Below the pieces are notes generated by a model that was not told the origin of the DNA, did no database searches, and saw only the letters and a program-made list of their open reading frames with translations. Source: Cyclobacteriaceae bacterium (GTDB lineage Bacteria > Bacteroidota > Bacteroidia > Cytophagales > Cyclobacteriaceae). Taken from it: a stretch of DNA of 64,000 nt. Both the position numbers and the translations under genes were made by a program. This document shows positions 1-8,421 of this stretch, in pieces. Each line of letters begins with the position of its first letter. The first letter of the stretch is position 1. The stretch spans positions 1 to 64,000 of the forward strand of contig JAGQYK010000003.1 of NCBI GenBank assembly GCA_020436125.1, read 5' to 3'.

Positions 1-429
1 GCTGGCATTGGTCATTGACAAACCAATCATATCATGTTGAAGTGCCATCATGGAATGATAGCCAGCAATACCAAAGTGATTGGAATTTTTCACAGCTACC
101 CATCCGGTGCCACAAGTTTTAGCCTTTTCGATAGCAATATTCATTGCGAATGGGGCTACGACTAACCCAAGTCCTTTGTCCCCATCTACCACTGCAGTGC
201 TGGGTGTTTCATGAATAATCTTTGGAGAAGGTTTTGCATTGATTCTATCCGCTTCCCAAAGCCTCACATACCCGCTTAGTCTAGCTACACCATGTGAGTC
301 GATGCCGCGGAGATCGGATTGAAGTAAAACATCGGAAGCAAGTTCAGCATGTTGCTCAGAGCAACCCATTTTGATGAATATGTTGTAGGCAAAATCTCGA
401 AGTGCTTTTTCGGTATATAAATTGTTCAT
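1..429 (-). CDS. Ldh-family (malate/L-lactate/ureidoglycolate type) NAD(P)-dependent dehydrogenase, N-terminal part
   Basis: This is the first 143 codons of a reverse-strand gene that runs off the left edge of the window. The protein begins MNNLYTEKALRDFAYNIF and carries two landmarks of the Ldh_2 family: DLRGIDSHGVARL near residues 39-51, and the block VKNSNHFGIAGYH near residues 114-126, which holds the catalytic-region His. These enzymes fold unlike classical lactate dehydrogenases and reduce 2-oxo acids with NAD(P)H. The substrate (malate, sulfolactate, ureidoglycolate or other) cannot be told from this fragment. The gene is divergent from the MuiA-like gene, with about 140 bases between the starts. 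Confidence 0.85.
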   Translation of the reverse strand, partial: MNNLYTEKALRDFAYNIFIKMGCSEQHAELASDVLLQSDLRGIDSHGVARLSGYVRLWEADRINAKPSPKIIHETPSTAVVDGDKGLGLVVAPFAMNIAIEKAKTCGTGWVAVKNSNHFGIAGYHSMMALQHDMIGLSMTNAS

Positions 430-570
430 GATAAGGCAAAAGTGTTTTTTTGAGCTCTAATTCCAATTATCAAATTCATTAATACAGGCGATATATGCTA
501 TTTGCAATAAATTATCGTTCGAATTATGGAAATTGAAGGATTAGTGCATCTTACTGCTAAACAATAACCC

Positions 571-2187
571 ATGAAACGAATAAATTTAGTAATAACCCTG
601 TTTTTTAGTTTTTTGATTTCCTATGGTCAAACGGAGAAATCAATCGACTCCAAAATTACGAATGTTACTGTCTTTTTGAACAAAGCACAGGTGACACGAG
701 AGGTGAAAACGAGAATTGAAGCAGGTAATGCGGAACTGGTGCTTTCTGGTTTAACATCTCAATTAGATCCATCCAGCATTCAGGTAGCCGGTAAGGGTAG
801 CTTTTTGATTATGGGTATTCGCCATCAGCAAAACTACCTCAATGAATTTAATGTGCCTGCAAAACTGAAGATATTGAAGGATTCATTGAGTTTTTATCAA
901 AAGAGTTTGAGCTTGGAACAAAGCAAAAAAGAAATCCTTAACAAGGAGGAACAAATGCTTTTGAGCAATCAAAAAATTGGAGGCAATAATCAAAATCTTA
1001 CTGTAGCAGAATTGAAAGCAATGGCAGATTTCTATAGATCCAGATTAGGTGAGATTGTGTCCAACAGGATGAGTCAGGACGAAAAAATGAAATCAATTAA
1101 TGAGCACATCCTTCGTTTACAAAGACAAATCAATAGTGAGAATGAGTTGTATAGTAAAAACACCAGCGAAATTGTAATTAGCGTATCTGCGAAATCAGCA
1201 ACAGCCGCCACATTGGAAGTAAATTATGTGGTGGCAAATGCTGGGTGGTATCCCGTTTATGATTTGAGAGCGATCAACACGAAATCACCGGTGCAGCTCA
1301 ACTATAAAGCAAATGTTTTTCAAAGGACAGGAGAGGAGTGGAAGAACGTAAATCTGATATTGTCTACGGCCAATCCCAATCAAAGCGGATTGAAGCCAGA
1401 GCTTTATCCTTGGTACCTGGATTTTTACAACCCGGTGGCTTATAAACAATACAATAAAAGGGACCTGGGAAGAAGTGCAAAGTCGGAAGCTCAATCTGAA
1501 GATATGGCCTTTGAAATGGAGGTAGCAGCATCCGCACCTGCTGGGTCAATGGCTGAGATGGTGAGTACGGTGCAAACTTCATTGAACACTGAGTTTCAAA
1601 TTGCTTTACCGTATACTGTAGCATCTTCATCCAAACCAACTCTTGTTGATATTCAAAATCAGGAGGTAAGAGCAGAATATTCTTATTCAGTTGTGCCTAA
1701 GTTAGATGGCGATGCGTTTCTTATAGCCAAAGCTACTGGATGGGAGGAGTATAGTTTGCTGCCCGGAGAAGCAAATATCTTTTTTGAAGGCACATTTGTA
1801 GGTAAAACGTTTATTGATCCTAACGCTATCGGTGATACATTATCCGTTTCTTTGGGGCGTGATAAAAGAATTGTAGTGAAGAGAGAGGAGTTAAAAGACC
1901 TTACTTCAAAGAAATTAATTGGAACCAACCGAAAGGAGGAACATAGTTGGCAGATTTCTATTCGTAATACCAAGACGGAGGCCATTACTATTACTGTTGA
2001 TGATCAATTACCGGTAACTAGAAATAAGGATATAGAAGTGAACTCTTTAGATAACGGAGGAGCAAAATTTGATCCTGTATCTGGTAAACTGACCTGGAAG
2101 CTAATCCTCCAACCTAATGAAACTAAGAAAGTGGTTTATCGTTATGAGGTGAAGTACCCTAAAGACAAACAAATCTCAGGACTTTAA
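571..2187 (+). CDS. MuiA-like protein (DUF4140/DUF4139), exported
   Basis: A 538-residue protein with a cleavable signal peptide (first about 20 residues, ending ISYGQT). Residues about 26-125 match the N-terminal DUF4140 region (ITNVTVFLNKAQVTRE, a hallmark opening), followed by a charged, probably coiled-coil stretch to about 200 and then the DUF4139 beta-rich domain with the conserved NAGWYPVYDLRA block. The family is called mucoidy inhibitor A after an enterobacterial member, but its biochemical activity is unknown. Bacteroidota usually encode several copies. It is probably periplasmic or surface associated. It ends in a strong hairpin and is convergent with the exopolyphosphatase gene. 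Confidence 0.8.
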   Translation: MKRINLVITLFFSFLISYGQTEKSIDSKITNVTVFLNKAQVTREVKTRIEAGNAELVLSGLTSQLDPSSIQVAGKGSFLIMGIRHQQNYLNEFNVPAKLKILKDSLSFYQKSLSLEQSKKEILNKEEQMLLSNQKIGGNNQNLTVAELKAMADFYRSRLGEIVSNRMSQDEKMKSINEHILRLQRQINSENELYSKNTSEIVISVSAKSATAATLEVNYVVANAGWYPVYDLRAINTKSPVQLNYKANVFQRTGEEWKNVNLILSTANPNQSGLKPELYPWYLDFYNPVAYKQYNKRDLGRSAKSEAQSEDMAFEMEVAASAPAGSMAEMVSTVQTSLNTEFQIALPYTVASSSKPTLVDIQNQEVRAEYSYSVVPKLDGDAFLIAKATGWEEYSLLPGEANIFFEGTFVGKTFIDPNAIGDTLSVSLGRDKRIVVKREELKDLTSKKLIGTNRKEEHSWQISIRNTKTEAITITVDDQLPVTRNKDIEVNSLDNGGAKFDPVSGKLTWKLILQPNETKKVVYRYEVKYPKDKQISGL

Positions 2188-2191
2188 TAGT

Positions 2192-2224
2192 TGAAGGTCA
2201 ATCACACTGTGTGATTGACCTTCA
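2192..2224. terminator. Bidirectional terminator hairpin that overlaps the end of the ppx gene
   Basis: The arms 2192-2206 and 2210-2224 are perfect inverted complements (15 bp) around the loop CTG. It sits between the convergent MuiA-like and Ppx/GppA genes. The last codons and the TGA stop (2202-2204 on the minus strand) of the phosphatase lie inside the stem. There is no long T run, so termination rests on stem strength. Confidence 0.6.
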
Positions 2225-3140
2225 TAATGTCTGCCAGTACACCTTCCTTAAGCGCATAGCTGGATACGCGTATATCATTAAAGTTATATCGCTTTATTAT
2301 GTAATTGATAAGCGTGCATGCTACTACGATCATGTCAACCCGGAGTTCGATCATGCCTGGTATCTCCATGCGGGCTTCTCTGTCCCTTACAATAAGTTCT
2401 TTATACGTTTCATGGAATCCCTGGAACGATAATGGTGTTTCAGTATTTTCGGTAAGCTTTTCAATACCCTTGCTTGCACAATAGATATCGCTGAGTGTGT
2501 CAAATGTACCGGAAGACCCTACCAAAGTTTTAGGTTGATGTTGTTCTAGCGCTTTAAAGAGCGATCCTAGCTCATGGTCAAAGTATTCATCTAATGCATT
2601 TAAATCCTCATTGCGAATAGGATCGTGAGTATGAAATCCCTCCAATAGTCGTTGAGCTCCTATCTCAAAACTTTCTTTCCAATAAATATCATCTTTATTT
2701 CCAATGATAAATTCAACACTACCGCCACCAATATCTATAATCAAAGATTTTGTATTACCCAGAGAGATAGCAGACCTAACGCCCATGTAAATTAATCTGG
2801 CTTCTTCATCACCAGAAATAACGTTCACTTCTATACCTGTATTTTCCTTAATACTGCTAATTACTTCCTTCTGGTTACTTGCATTTCTAAGGGCACTGGT
2901 GCCGTAGGCAAACACTTTTGTGACATTGAAATTGTCGATGGCAGTTCGAAATCTTGCAATCGCAATTAAGGCCCTTTTGAGCGCTTTCTCTGTTATCAAC
3001 CCTTTATTGATTCCCTTCTTACCAAGCTTTACAGCCTTACGTTCCCGATATACAACATGGTGTTGATTTCCCTTTACATCTGCTATCAACAGGTGAAAAG
3101 TATTAGTACCTAAGTCTACTATCGCAATTCGGCTTTCCAT
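2202..3140 (-). CDS. ppx: Ppx/GppA family phosphatase (exopolyphosphatase)
   Basis: A 312-residue protein of the ASKHA superfamily. The phosphate-1 loop is VDLGTNTFHLLI near the N-terminus, the phosphate-2 motif is IDIGGGSVEFI in the middle, and GSSGTFDTLSDI follows in the second subdomain. It hydrolyses polyphosphate end groups or pppGpp, and the two activities cannot be separated by sequence alone. The length fits the short one-module Ppx common in Bacteroidota, without the C-terminal HD-like domain of the E. coli enzyme. An upstream in-frame ATG at 3161 exists, but it lies before the promoter-like TATATTTG at 3151-3158, so the start at 3140 is preferred. Confidence 0.88.
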   Translation of the reverse strand: MESRIAIVDLGTNTFHLLIADVKGNQHHVVYRERKAVKLGKKGINKGLITEKALKRALIAIARFRTAIDNFNVTKVFAYGTSALRNASNQKEVISSIKENTGIEVNVISGDEEARLIYMGVRSAISLGNTKSLIIDIGGGSVEFIIGNKDDIYWKESFEIGAQRLLEGFHTHDPIRNEDLNALDEYFDHELGSLFKALEQHQPKTLVGSSGTFDTLSDIYCASKGIEKLTENTETPLSFQGFHETYKELIVRDREARMEIPGMIELRVDMIVVACTLINYIIKRYNFNDIRVSSYALKEGVLADIMKVNHTV

Positions 3141-3150
3141 TTTAAGGGGC

Positions 3151-3158
3151 CAAATATA
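3151..3158 (-). promoter_or_regulatory. Bacteroidota-type -7 element upstream of ppx
   Basis: TATATTTG on the minus strand matches TAnnTTTG and ends 10 bases before the chosen ppx start, implying a very short leader. No clear -33 TTTG lies at the usual spacing, so this rests on the -7 match and position only. Confidence 0.4.
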
Positions 3159-3215
3159 CATTGTAGAGATAACTGTTTAGGGCTTTTTTCTCAATTTGTC
3201 AGCTAATCATCAAAA

Positions 3216-3368
3216 TCAAACACCACGACCTCTAATGAGCCGGAATAGCACCGCTATGATTGCAAAAACCAATAGAAGATGGATAATGCTACCAAGACTA
3301 AATACGAAAAAACCAAGTACCCACCCAATTAGCAAGATGACAGCAATTAAATATAATAACTCACTCAT
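3216..3368 (-). CDS. Small lmo0937-family membrane protein (DUF5670 type)
   Basis: A 50-residue protein starting MSELLYLIAVILLIGW with two hydrophobic segments (about residues 3-23 and 28-44) and a basic tail RLIRGRGV. This is the pattern of the lmo0937/DUF5670 small membrane proteins often found near stress genes. A longer reading to 3422 has an implausible N-terminus, so the start at 3368 was chosen. It lies seven bases after the end of the disrupted reading frame at 3376-3639. Function is unknown. Confidence 0.65.
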   Translation of the reverse strand: MSELLYLIAVILLIGWVLGFFVFSLGSIIHLLLVFAIIAVLFRLIRGRGV

Positions 3369-3375
3369 AACATTT

Positions 3376-3639
3376 TTAATTTTGTTCATGAGGATTATTG
3401 GAAATAACATGCCATTGTACAAAAGCCCTTTCTGCAGCTGATCTGCCTTTTAATTCCGTAAATTGTAGAATCAATTCCACACTCTGGTGAGGAATATATT
3501 TCTCTCTTTGAGCGCCTTGAGTGGGAACCAAAGTGGAATCGATAGTTCTGTAAATGGCATCATTTTTATGCTTATAATTAATAAATTGAAGGAATGGTAT
3601 TCACGTTAAGCGGGTTGAGATGCGTTTTCTGCTTTTCAT
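3376..3639 (-). pseudogene. Possible small gene interrupted by an in-frame TGA
   Basis: On the minus strand an ATG at 3639 opens MKSRKRISTRLT, then meets TGA at 3601-3603, then the same frame continues for 74 codons to a TAA at 3376-3378. The second part looks protein-like, with an amphipathic and well-mixed composition (for example YIPHQSVELILQF and RSAAERAFVQWHV), but it has no ATG start of its own. A TGG to TGA change (W in LTWIPFLQF) would account for it. It ends seven bases before the lmo0937-like gene, as if in one operon. The family was not recognised. It could also be chance or an expressed gene with an unusual start. Confidence 0.35.
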
Positions 3640-3659
3640 GGCTTTAATTAAATCAGAAG

Positions 3660-4013
3660 ATGTCAAAGGTTTTGTTAGTTGATGATGAAAAGGATATTTG
3701 TCTCTTGCTTTCGGGTATTCTAAAGCGAGAGGGGTTCAAAACTTCATATGCTTTAAATCTTGAAGATGCAAAAGGAATGTTGTCACAAGAGGAGTTTGCT
3801 GCAGCTTTTATTGACCTTAATTTGCCGGATGGAATTGGATCTCAGCTAATTCCCATTATCAAAGAAATTAACAGTAACACTAAGATAATAATGATCAGTG
3901 CTTATGATTTGGGACTTGCCAAAGCCTCAAAGGAGGGTGCTGATTATTTAATAAAAAAACCATTTAGTCGAAATATTGTCCTTTCAGCAATTGCTGATCT
4001 ACAAATTGATTGA
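3660..4013 (+). CDS. Single-domain response regulator (receiver only)
   Basis: A 117-residue CheY-like receiver domain with no output domain. The acidic pair is D8/D9 (LLVDDEKD), the phosphoacceptor is D52 (FIDLNLPDG), the switch Ser is S80 (MISAYD) and the invariant Lys is K100 (LIKKPF). It ends about 40 bases before an NtrC-type regulator. It may be a phosphate shuttle or sink for the CHASE3 kinase encoded downstream at 6274-7986; this partner assignment is inferred from neighbourhood. Confidence 0.88.
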   Translation: MSKVLLVDDEKDICLLLSGILKREGFKTSYALNLEDAKGMLSQEEFAAAFIDLNLPDGIGSQLIPIIKEINSNTKIIMISAYDLGLAKASKEGADYLIKKPFSRNIVLSAIADLQID

Positions 4014-4054
4014 AGGCTATTTGACTAAATCTCTACTTAACTAATTTTATCAAT

Positions 4055-5440
4055 ATGCAATCGATTCTGATTATTGATGATGACAAGGACATCTGTACAC
4101 TTGTTTCAAATTTTTTATCCAAGAAGGGATTTGAGGTTGCCACCTCTTATAATGGGGAGGAGGCAATTGCCAGTTTAAAGAAGAAAGAATTTGATTTGGT
4201 GCTTTGCGATTACAGATTGCCTGACACAAATGGTGTAGAGATGATTCAGCGTATTAAGTTGATACAACCAGGCGCAGCCATTATTATCATAACAGGATAT
4301 TCAGATGTAAAAACAGCCATTGAGACCTTTAAGCATGGTGCCAATGACTATGTAGTAAAGCCGCTTTACCCGGATGAGATTTTAATTACCATTAAGGAGG
4401 CGTTGGAAAAGAAAGAGGATAAAGTAAAATCTACTGAGGGAAGTGGGAAGAGTAAAAAATCTGGAGTAAAAGATGATGTCTATGTTGACGGTGTCAGTCC
4501 ACAGGCCGAGGTCGTGCAGCGCCATATAGAATTAATAGCACCAGCAGATATGTCTGTAATCATTTCAGGAGAAACGGGTACGGGTAAAGAATATGTGGCA
4601 AAGGCTATTCATCAAAAAAGTAATCGAAGTGAAAAGCCATTTGTAGCCATTGACTGCGGTGCTTTGCCAAAAGAGCTAGCAGGAAGTGAATTGTTTGGTC
4701 ACGTGAAAGGGGCATTTACCGGTGCTTTGAATGAGAAGCAAGGCAATTTTGAACTGGCCAATAAGGGTACATTGTTTCTGGATGAAATAGGAAATTTGAC
4801 TTATGAAAATCAAGTAAAATTATTGCGCGTACTTCAGGAGAGAAGGATTAGAAGGATTGGTGGAACGAGTGATATTAATGTTGATGTGAGAATAATATCA
4901 GCAACCAATGAAGACTTGACCAAAGCTGTGAGGGAAGGAAAGTTCAGAGAAGATTTGTATCACAGACTGAATGAGTTTAAGATTGAATTATCTCCATTAA
5001 GGCAGCGTAAGGATGATATACTTTTTTTTGCCAATCACTTTTTAGATAAGGCAAATAAACAACTCAATAAAAGTGTATCTGGGTTTGCTCCAGCTGTGGA
5101 AGAGCGACTAACCGCTTACGAATGGTATGGAAATCTAAGGGAATTAAATAATGTAGTAAAGAGAGCCGTATTACTGACAACTGGTGATAAAATTTCTGTT
5201 GAGAGTTTGCCTAATGAAATTTTGAATGCATCAGCTTTTCGATCAGACACTATAGTATCAGCCGATGCTCAACCTGAAACTGGCAATATACTTAAGTCCG
5301 TAACGGGCATTGCAGAAAGACAGGCGATAATAGATGTGTTGGAAAAAACTGGTTTTAATAAGAGCAAGGCAGCTGAAGTGCTTAAGATTGACCGGAAAAC
5401 ACTTTATAACAAACTGAAAGCATATGATATAAAATTATAG
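4055..5440 (+). CDS. Sigma-54-dependent response regulator, NtrC family
   Basis: A 461-residue three-domain activator. The receiver is residues 1-120 (phosphoacceptor D52 in LCDYRLPD). The AAA+ sigma-54 interaction domain spans about 145-375, with Walker A GETGTGKE at 172-179, the sigma-54 contact loop GAFTGA at 219-224 and Walker B TLFLDEIG at 239-246. The Fis-type helix-turn-helix is at the C-terminus (NKSKAAEVLKIDRKTLYNKL). It should activate promoters of the TGGCAC-N5-TTGC type when phosphorylated. The likely kinase is the CHASE3 protein about 0.8 kb downstream. The gene's stop codon lies in its terminator stem. Confidence 0.93.
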   Translation: MQSILIIDDDKDICTLVSNFLSKKGFEVATSYNGEEAIASLKKKEFDLVLCDYRLPDTNGVEMIQRIKLIQPGAAIIIITGYSDVKTAIETFKHGANDYVVKPLYPDEILITIKEALEKKEDKVKSTEGSGKSKKSGVKDDVYVDGVSPQAEVVQRHIELIAPADMSVIISGETGTGKEYVAKAIHQKSNRSEKPFVAIDCGALPKELAGSELFGHVKGAFTGALNEKQGNFELANKGTLFLDEIGNLTYENQVKLLRVLQERRIRRIGGTSDINVDVRIISATNEDLTKAVREGKFREDLYHRLNEFKIELSPLRQRKDDILFFANHFLDKANKQLNKSVSGFAPAVEERLTAYEWYGNLRELNNVVKRAVLLTTGDKISVESLPNEILNASAFRSDTIVSADAQPETGNILKSVTGIAERQAIIDVLEKTGFNKSKAAEVLKIDRKTLYNKLKAYDIKL

Positions 5441-5468
5441 AGCAAGAACTAGGACTTGCTCTATAATT
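5433..5468. terminator. Hairpin terminator overlapping the stop codon of the NtrC-family gene
   Basis: Arms 5433-5446 and 5455-5468 form a perfect 14-bp stem with an 8-base loop. The TAG stop (5438-5440) lies in the left arm. It lies between convergent genes and may serve both strands, since the outer ends of the stem are A/T rich. Confidence 0.55.
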
Positions 5469-5484
5469 GTGGAATTTGAATTAT

Positions 5485-6111
5485 TTATTTAAAGTTGAAT
5501 GCAACATAAACTTGAGCAACTGAGTTCTTTGAATCCCCTAAAATTGTTTTGGCGTTGTCTGTCTTTGCTAGTTTCACAAGTCCATAATTATACCTTGTTC
5601 CTATTTGTACTCCACCAAAATTCAAGCCCAGACCGCCAACAAGACCGTAATCATAGGTTTTGAAATTGTCTCTATCTAACTCCTCACCACCATTTACAAT
5701 ATCACCCGCATAAGAAACGTTGGCGCCCAACAGATAACTTCCATAGCCGCCTGCGTGCAATTCAGCTACCTCACCGAGTTTAAATACGGCCAACACGGGT
5801 ACTTCAAGATAATTAAGATTGAATTTTACTTCTTGATCTACAAATCCATCATACTCATTCTTTGAACCTTTAGTGGTGTAAAGTAGCTCAGGTTGAATAG
5901 CGAAAAAATCTGTTGCCAGAATTTGGCCATAAAGACCAACATTAAGTCCTATACGCGAGTTTTCATCATTTACATTGTCAACGTATAAGTTACTGATATT
6001 CAATCCACCCTTTACACCCATTCTTGCTTCCTGTGCATTCGCGGTGGAAATTGATAACACTATCACCGTTATTGTTCCAATAAATAATTTCAAATTTGTT
6101 TTCGTAATCAT
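5485..6111 (-). CDS. Outer-membrane beta-barrel protein (PorT/OmpW-like porin family)
   Basis: A 208-residue protein with a signal peptide ending ISTANAQ and a body of alternating strands typical of the small outer-membrane barrel family of Bacteroidota (GVKGGLNISNLYV at the mature N-terminus, FFAIQPELLYTTKGSK in the middle, and an aromatic C-terminus QVYVAFNFK). An upstream ATG at 6147 would add a non-signal leader, so 6111 was chosen. It sits between an NtrC-type regulator and a sensor kinase. It may be a regulated target or a stress-linked barrel; this is inference. The exact function is unknown. Confidence 0.8.
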   Translation of the reverse strand: MITKTNLKLFIGTITVIVLSISTANAQEARMGVKGGLNISNLYVDNVNDENSRIGLNVGLYGQILATDFFAIQPELLYTTKGSKNEYDGFVDQEVKFNLNYLEVPVLAVFKLGEVAELHAGGYGSYLLGANVSYAGDIVNGGEELDRDNFKTYDYGLVGGLGLNFGGVQIGTRYNYGLVKLAKTDNAKTILGDSKNSVAQVYVAFNFK

Positions 6112-6220
6112 AATACAATCATTTTGGTTCAATCTTGTTATAGTCAAATTGGTGCCATTTTGAAATGACGGGTTTGGTAGGCTTAAAGTGATTTTTTGTG
6201 AGGAAACTTGTTGCTTTTAT

Positions 6221-6235
6221 TCTACAGTGTGTAGA
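6221..6235. promoter_or_regulatory. Short palindrome in the porin/kinase divergent region
   Basis: TCTACA-GTG-TGTAGA is a perfect 6-bp inverted repeat with a 3-base centre, placed about 40 bases before the kinase start and about 110 bases before the porin start. It may be an operator, but the binding factor is unknown and such short palindromes can arise by chance. Confidence 0.25.
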
Positions 6236-6273
6236 TTAAATCAGTGAAATGATGTTTTGAGAATGTTTTAAAG

Positions 6274-7986
6274 ATGAGAAGAGAAAATTATTACAATCTG
6301 GTTTTTGGCGTAATACTCTTGCTCTTAACAGGCGTGAGTTTAATTACGTATTGGAATGTGAATGGCTACATGGAGGAAGTGAAGTGGATCCGACATTCTA
6401 ATAAAGTGATTGCCCAGGTGGAAATTGTTCTTTCCATCGTAAAAGATTCAGAGACCGGTCATCGAGGATATCAGTTAACCAGAGATACTGTTTTTTTACG
6501 GCCTTATAAAACCTCTATTGAATCTATCTATACAGAGGTGAATAAGTTGGATAGTCTCTTTTTAGGTGAAACCGCGCAGAAGCAGAGAAGTGATTCGTTA
6601 CGACTGTTGATTGATAAGCAGTATCGAATTATAAAAACCATTTTAGAAAATGAAAAGGAAAGCAAACGGTTTATCGATCGGTATGAAATCAATTTGCTTA
6701 TCGTTGGAAGAGAAAACATGGATCGAATAAGGCAGGTTTGTGGGAGGATGACGCAGTATGAGAATGATGTGTTGCAGGCACGACTAACCCAGGAATATGA
6801 CTTGAAGAGTATTGCGCCATTTACCTTGCTGCTGTCTGGCTTAGTGGTTTTAGGTGTAGCGGGCTTTTTATTTGTTAGGATTAATGATGAGTTGAAGCGG
6901 AGAAGAAGAACTGAAAAGGAATTAAAGATCAAAATTGAAGAGTTAGATCAAAAAGAAAAAAGATATCGATCTCTATTTGAACGATCTATCGACCCTATAT
7001 TTCTCGCAGATGATAGGTTTAATATGATTGATGCCAATTCATCATTGCAGACATTATTTAATTATTCATACGAGGAGGCTTGTGGTCTGGATTTGCATGA
7101 GCTATTTATTGAAAAAGAAGAATTTACTTCATTTAAAGAGAGATTAGAGAAAGATAATCACGTGAAAGATTTTGAAGTTGTTCTAAAGGATAAAAACAGT
7201 AAGAAGTTGGTTAGCCTGATCAATTGCGTTCGTATTGAGGATACTACCAGTCAGGTTTACTATCAGGGAATAATCCATGATATGACTATGCGGAAGAAGG
7301 TAGAACGTGAATTGATTCAAGCTGAAAAACTTTCTACAACCGGAAAAATTGCGAGAACCATCGCGCATGAAGTCAGAAACCCACTCACTAATTTAAATCT
7401 GGCCATAGATCAACTTAAAGATGAGTTTACAGCTAATGATAACACCAAGGTGTACACTGATATTTTGGATAGAAACCTTGCAAGGATTGAGGAGTTGATC
7501 AGTGAATTATTGCGATCCTCTCGGCCAAAGGAACTTCAGTTATCAAAAACACCTTTAAATACACTACTTAATGAGACTGTTGAGTTGATTAAGGACAGGA
7601 TCAATCTCAACGAAATGGAATTAGTCAACGAAATAAAGTATGACCTTCCTAATGTGATTGTAGATAAAGAATTGGTAAAGATTGCATTGGCTAATATTAT
7701 GGTGAATGCGATTGAGGCCATGGAACCGGAAGTGGGCGTGTTGAAAATTTCTATTGATCAGGAAGGTGATCAGATTGTATTGATAATAGCTGATAATGGC
7801 AAAGGTATTCCTGAGGAGGAGCTTGAAAAGCTATTTGATCCGTTCTATTCTGCAAAGCAAGGGGGCATGGGGCTAGGTCTTACTTCTACACAGAATATTT
7901 TGAACAGCCATAAGATAGAGATTGAAGTGCAAAGTGAGTTAGGGAAGGGTACTTCATTCTATATTACGTTTAATGCTGTTAGTTAG
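6274..7986 (+). CDS. CHASE3-PAS sensor histidine kinase
   Basis: A 570-residue membrane kinase. Transmembrane helices at about 10-28 and 182-202 flank a CHASE3 sensor domain (SETGHRGYQLTRD is its signature). A PAS domain follows at about 228-340, then HisKA with the phospho-His at H365 (RTIAHEVRNP), and HATPase_c with N box VNAIEAM, G1 DNGKGIP and G2 GMGLGL. There is no HAMP domain. It is transcribed alone, divergent from the porin gene. Its natural partners are the receiver-only protein and the NtrC-type regulator encoded just upstream. Confidence 0.92.
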   Translation: MRRENYYNLVFGVILLLLTGVSLITYWNVNGYMEEVKWIRHSNKVIAQVEIVLSIVKDSETGHRGYQLTRDTVFLRPYKTSIESIYTEVNKLDSLFLGETAQKQRSDSLRLLIDKQYRIIKTILENEKESKRFIDRYEINLLIVGRENMDRIRQVCGRMTQYENDVLQARLTQEYDLKSIAPFTLLLSGLVVLGVAGFLFVRINDELKRRRRTEKELKIKIEELDQKEKRYRSLFERSIDPIFLADDRFNMIDANSSLQTLFNYSYEEACGLDLHELFIEKEEFTSFKERLEKDNHVKDFEVVLKDKNSKKLVSLINCVRIEDTTSQVYYQGIIHDMTMRKKVERELIQAEKLSTTGKIARTIAHEVRNPLTNLNLAIDQLKDEFTANDNTKVYTDILDRNLARIEELISELLRSSRPKELQLSKTPLNTLLNETVELIKDRINLNEMELVNEIKYDLPNVIVDKELVKIALANIMVNAIEAMEPEVGVLKISIDQEGDQIVLIIADNGKGIPEEELEKLFDPFYSAKQGGMGLGLTSTQNILNSHKIEIEVQSELGKGTSFYITFNAVS

Positions 7987-8187
7987 GACAGTATAAATAT
8001 TCTATTCATTTCCACGATTTGTAGAAAAATATCCACACCTGAGTTTAGATTAGTGACTGAGGAAGGTATCAATTTAACGTCATACTCTCTTGTATCCCTG
8101 TTTTTGACTTTTCGTAGGCCGTGATCCTTGAATGGCACAATTATTCTAATAGTTGTTATAGAAATGATAACTAAAAATAATACAACT

Positions 8188-8373
8188 ATGAATAATCTAG
8201 AATTAAAAGGAAACTGGAACGAAGTAAAAGGTAAACTAAAGCAGAAGTATGGACAACTTACTGATGATGACCTGAACTTGGCAGAAGGAAAAGAAGATGA
8301 ATTGATTGGTAGAATCCAAAAAAAATTGGGTAAGACCAAAGATGAAATCAAGAAGGAAATAATGGCAATTTAA
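8188..8373 (+). CDS. CsbD family stress protein
   Basis: A 61-residue hydrophilic protein starting MNNLELKGNWNEVKGKLKQK, the conserved CsbD opening, followed by the typical EGKEDELIGRIQKKLGKT segment. An upstream in-frame ATG at 8128 adds a hydrophobic leader absent from the family, so 8188 was chosen. CsbD proteins accumulate under general stress and their biochemical role is unknown. It is followed by a small coiled-coil lipoprotein gene, so both may be co-expressed envelope-stress products. Confidence 0.85.
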   Translation: MNNLELKGNWNEVKGKLKQKYGQLTDDDLNLAEGKEDELIGRIQKKLGKTKDEIKKEIMAI

Positions 8374-8421
8374 ACATTGTTACTCTTTAAATTATTGCAA
8401 AACCTAAAACGTGAAACTGAA

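Noticed and set aside
2211..2432. Plus-strand frame beside the terminator hairpin
   Set aside because: It lies opposite the exopolyphosphatase gene, starts inside the hairpin and has no family resemblance.
6140..6165. Possible sigma-54 promoter upstream of the porin gene on the minus strand (TGGCAC)
   Set aside because: The downstream TTGA lies one base too close and lacks the GC; spacing of -24/-12 is not met.
8133..8148. Possible sigma-54 promoter upstream of the CsbD gene (TGGCAC box)
   Set aside because: The -24 box is perfect, but at the -12 position the bases read CT instead of GC, so it fails the strict spacing rule.
7983..8351. Minus-strand frame of 122 codons over the CsbD gene
   Set aside because: It is antisense to a confident CsbD family gene and has no family resemblance.
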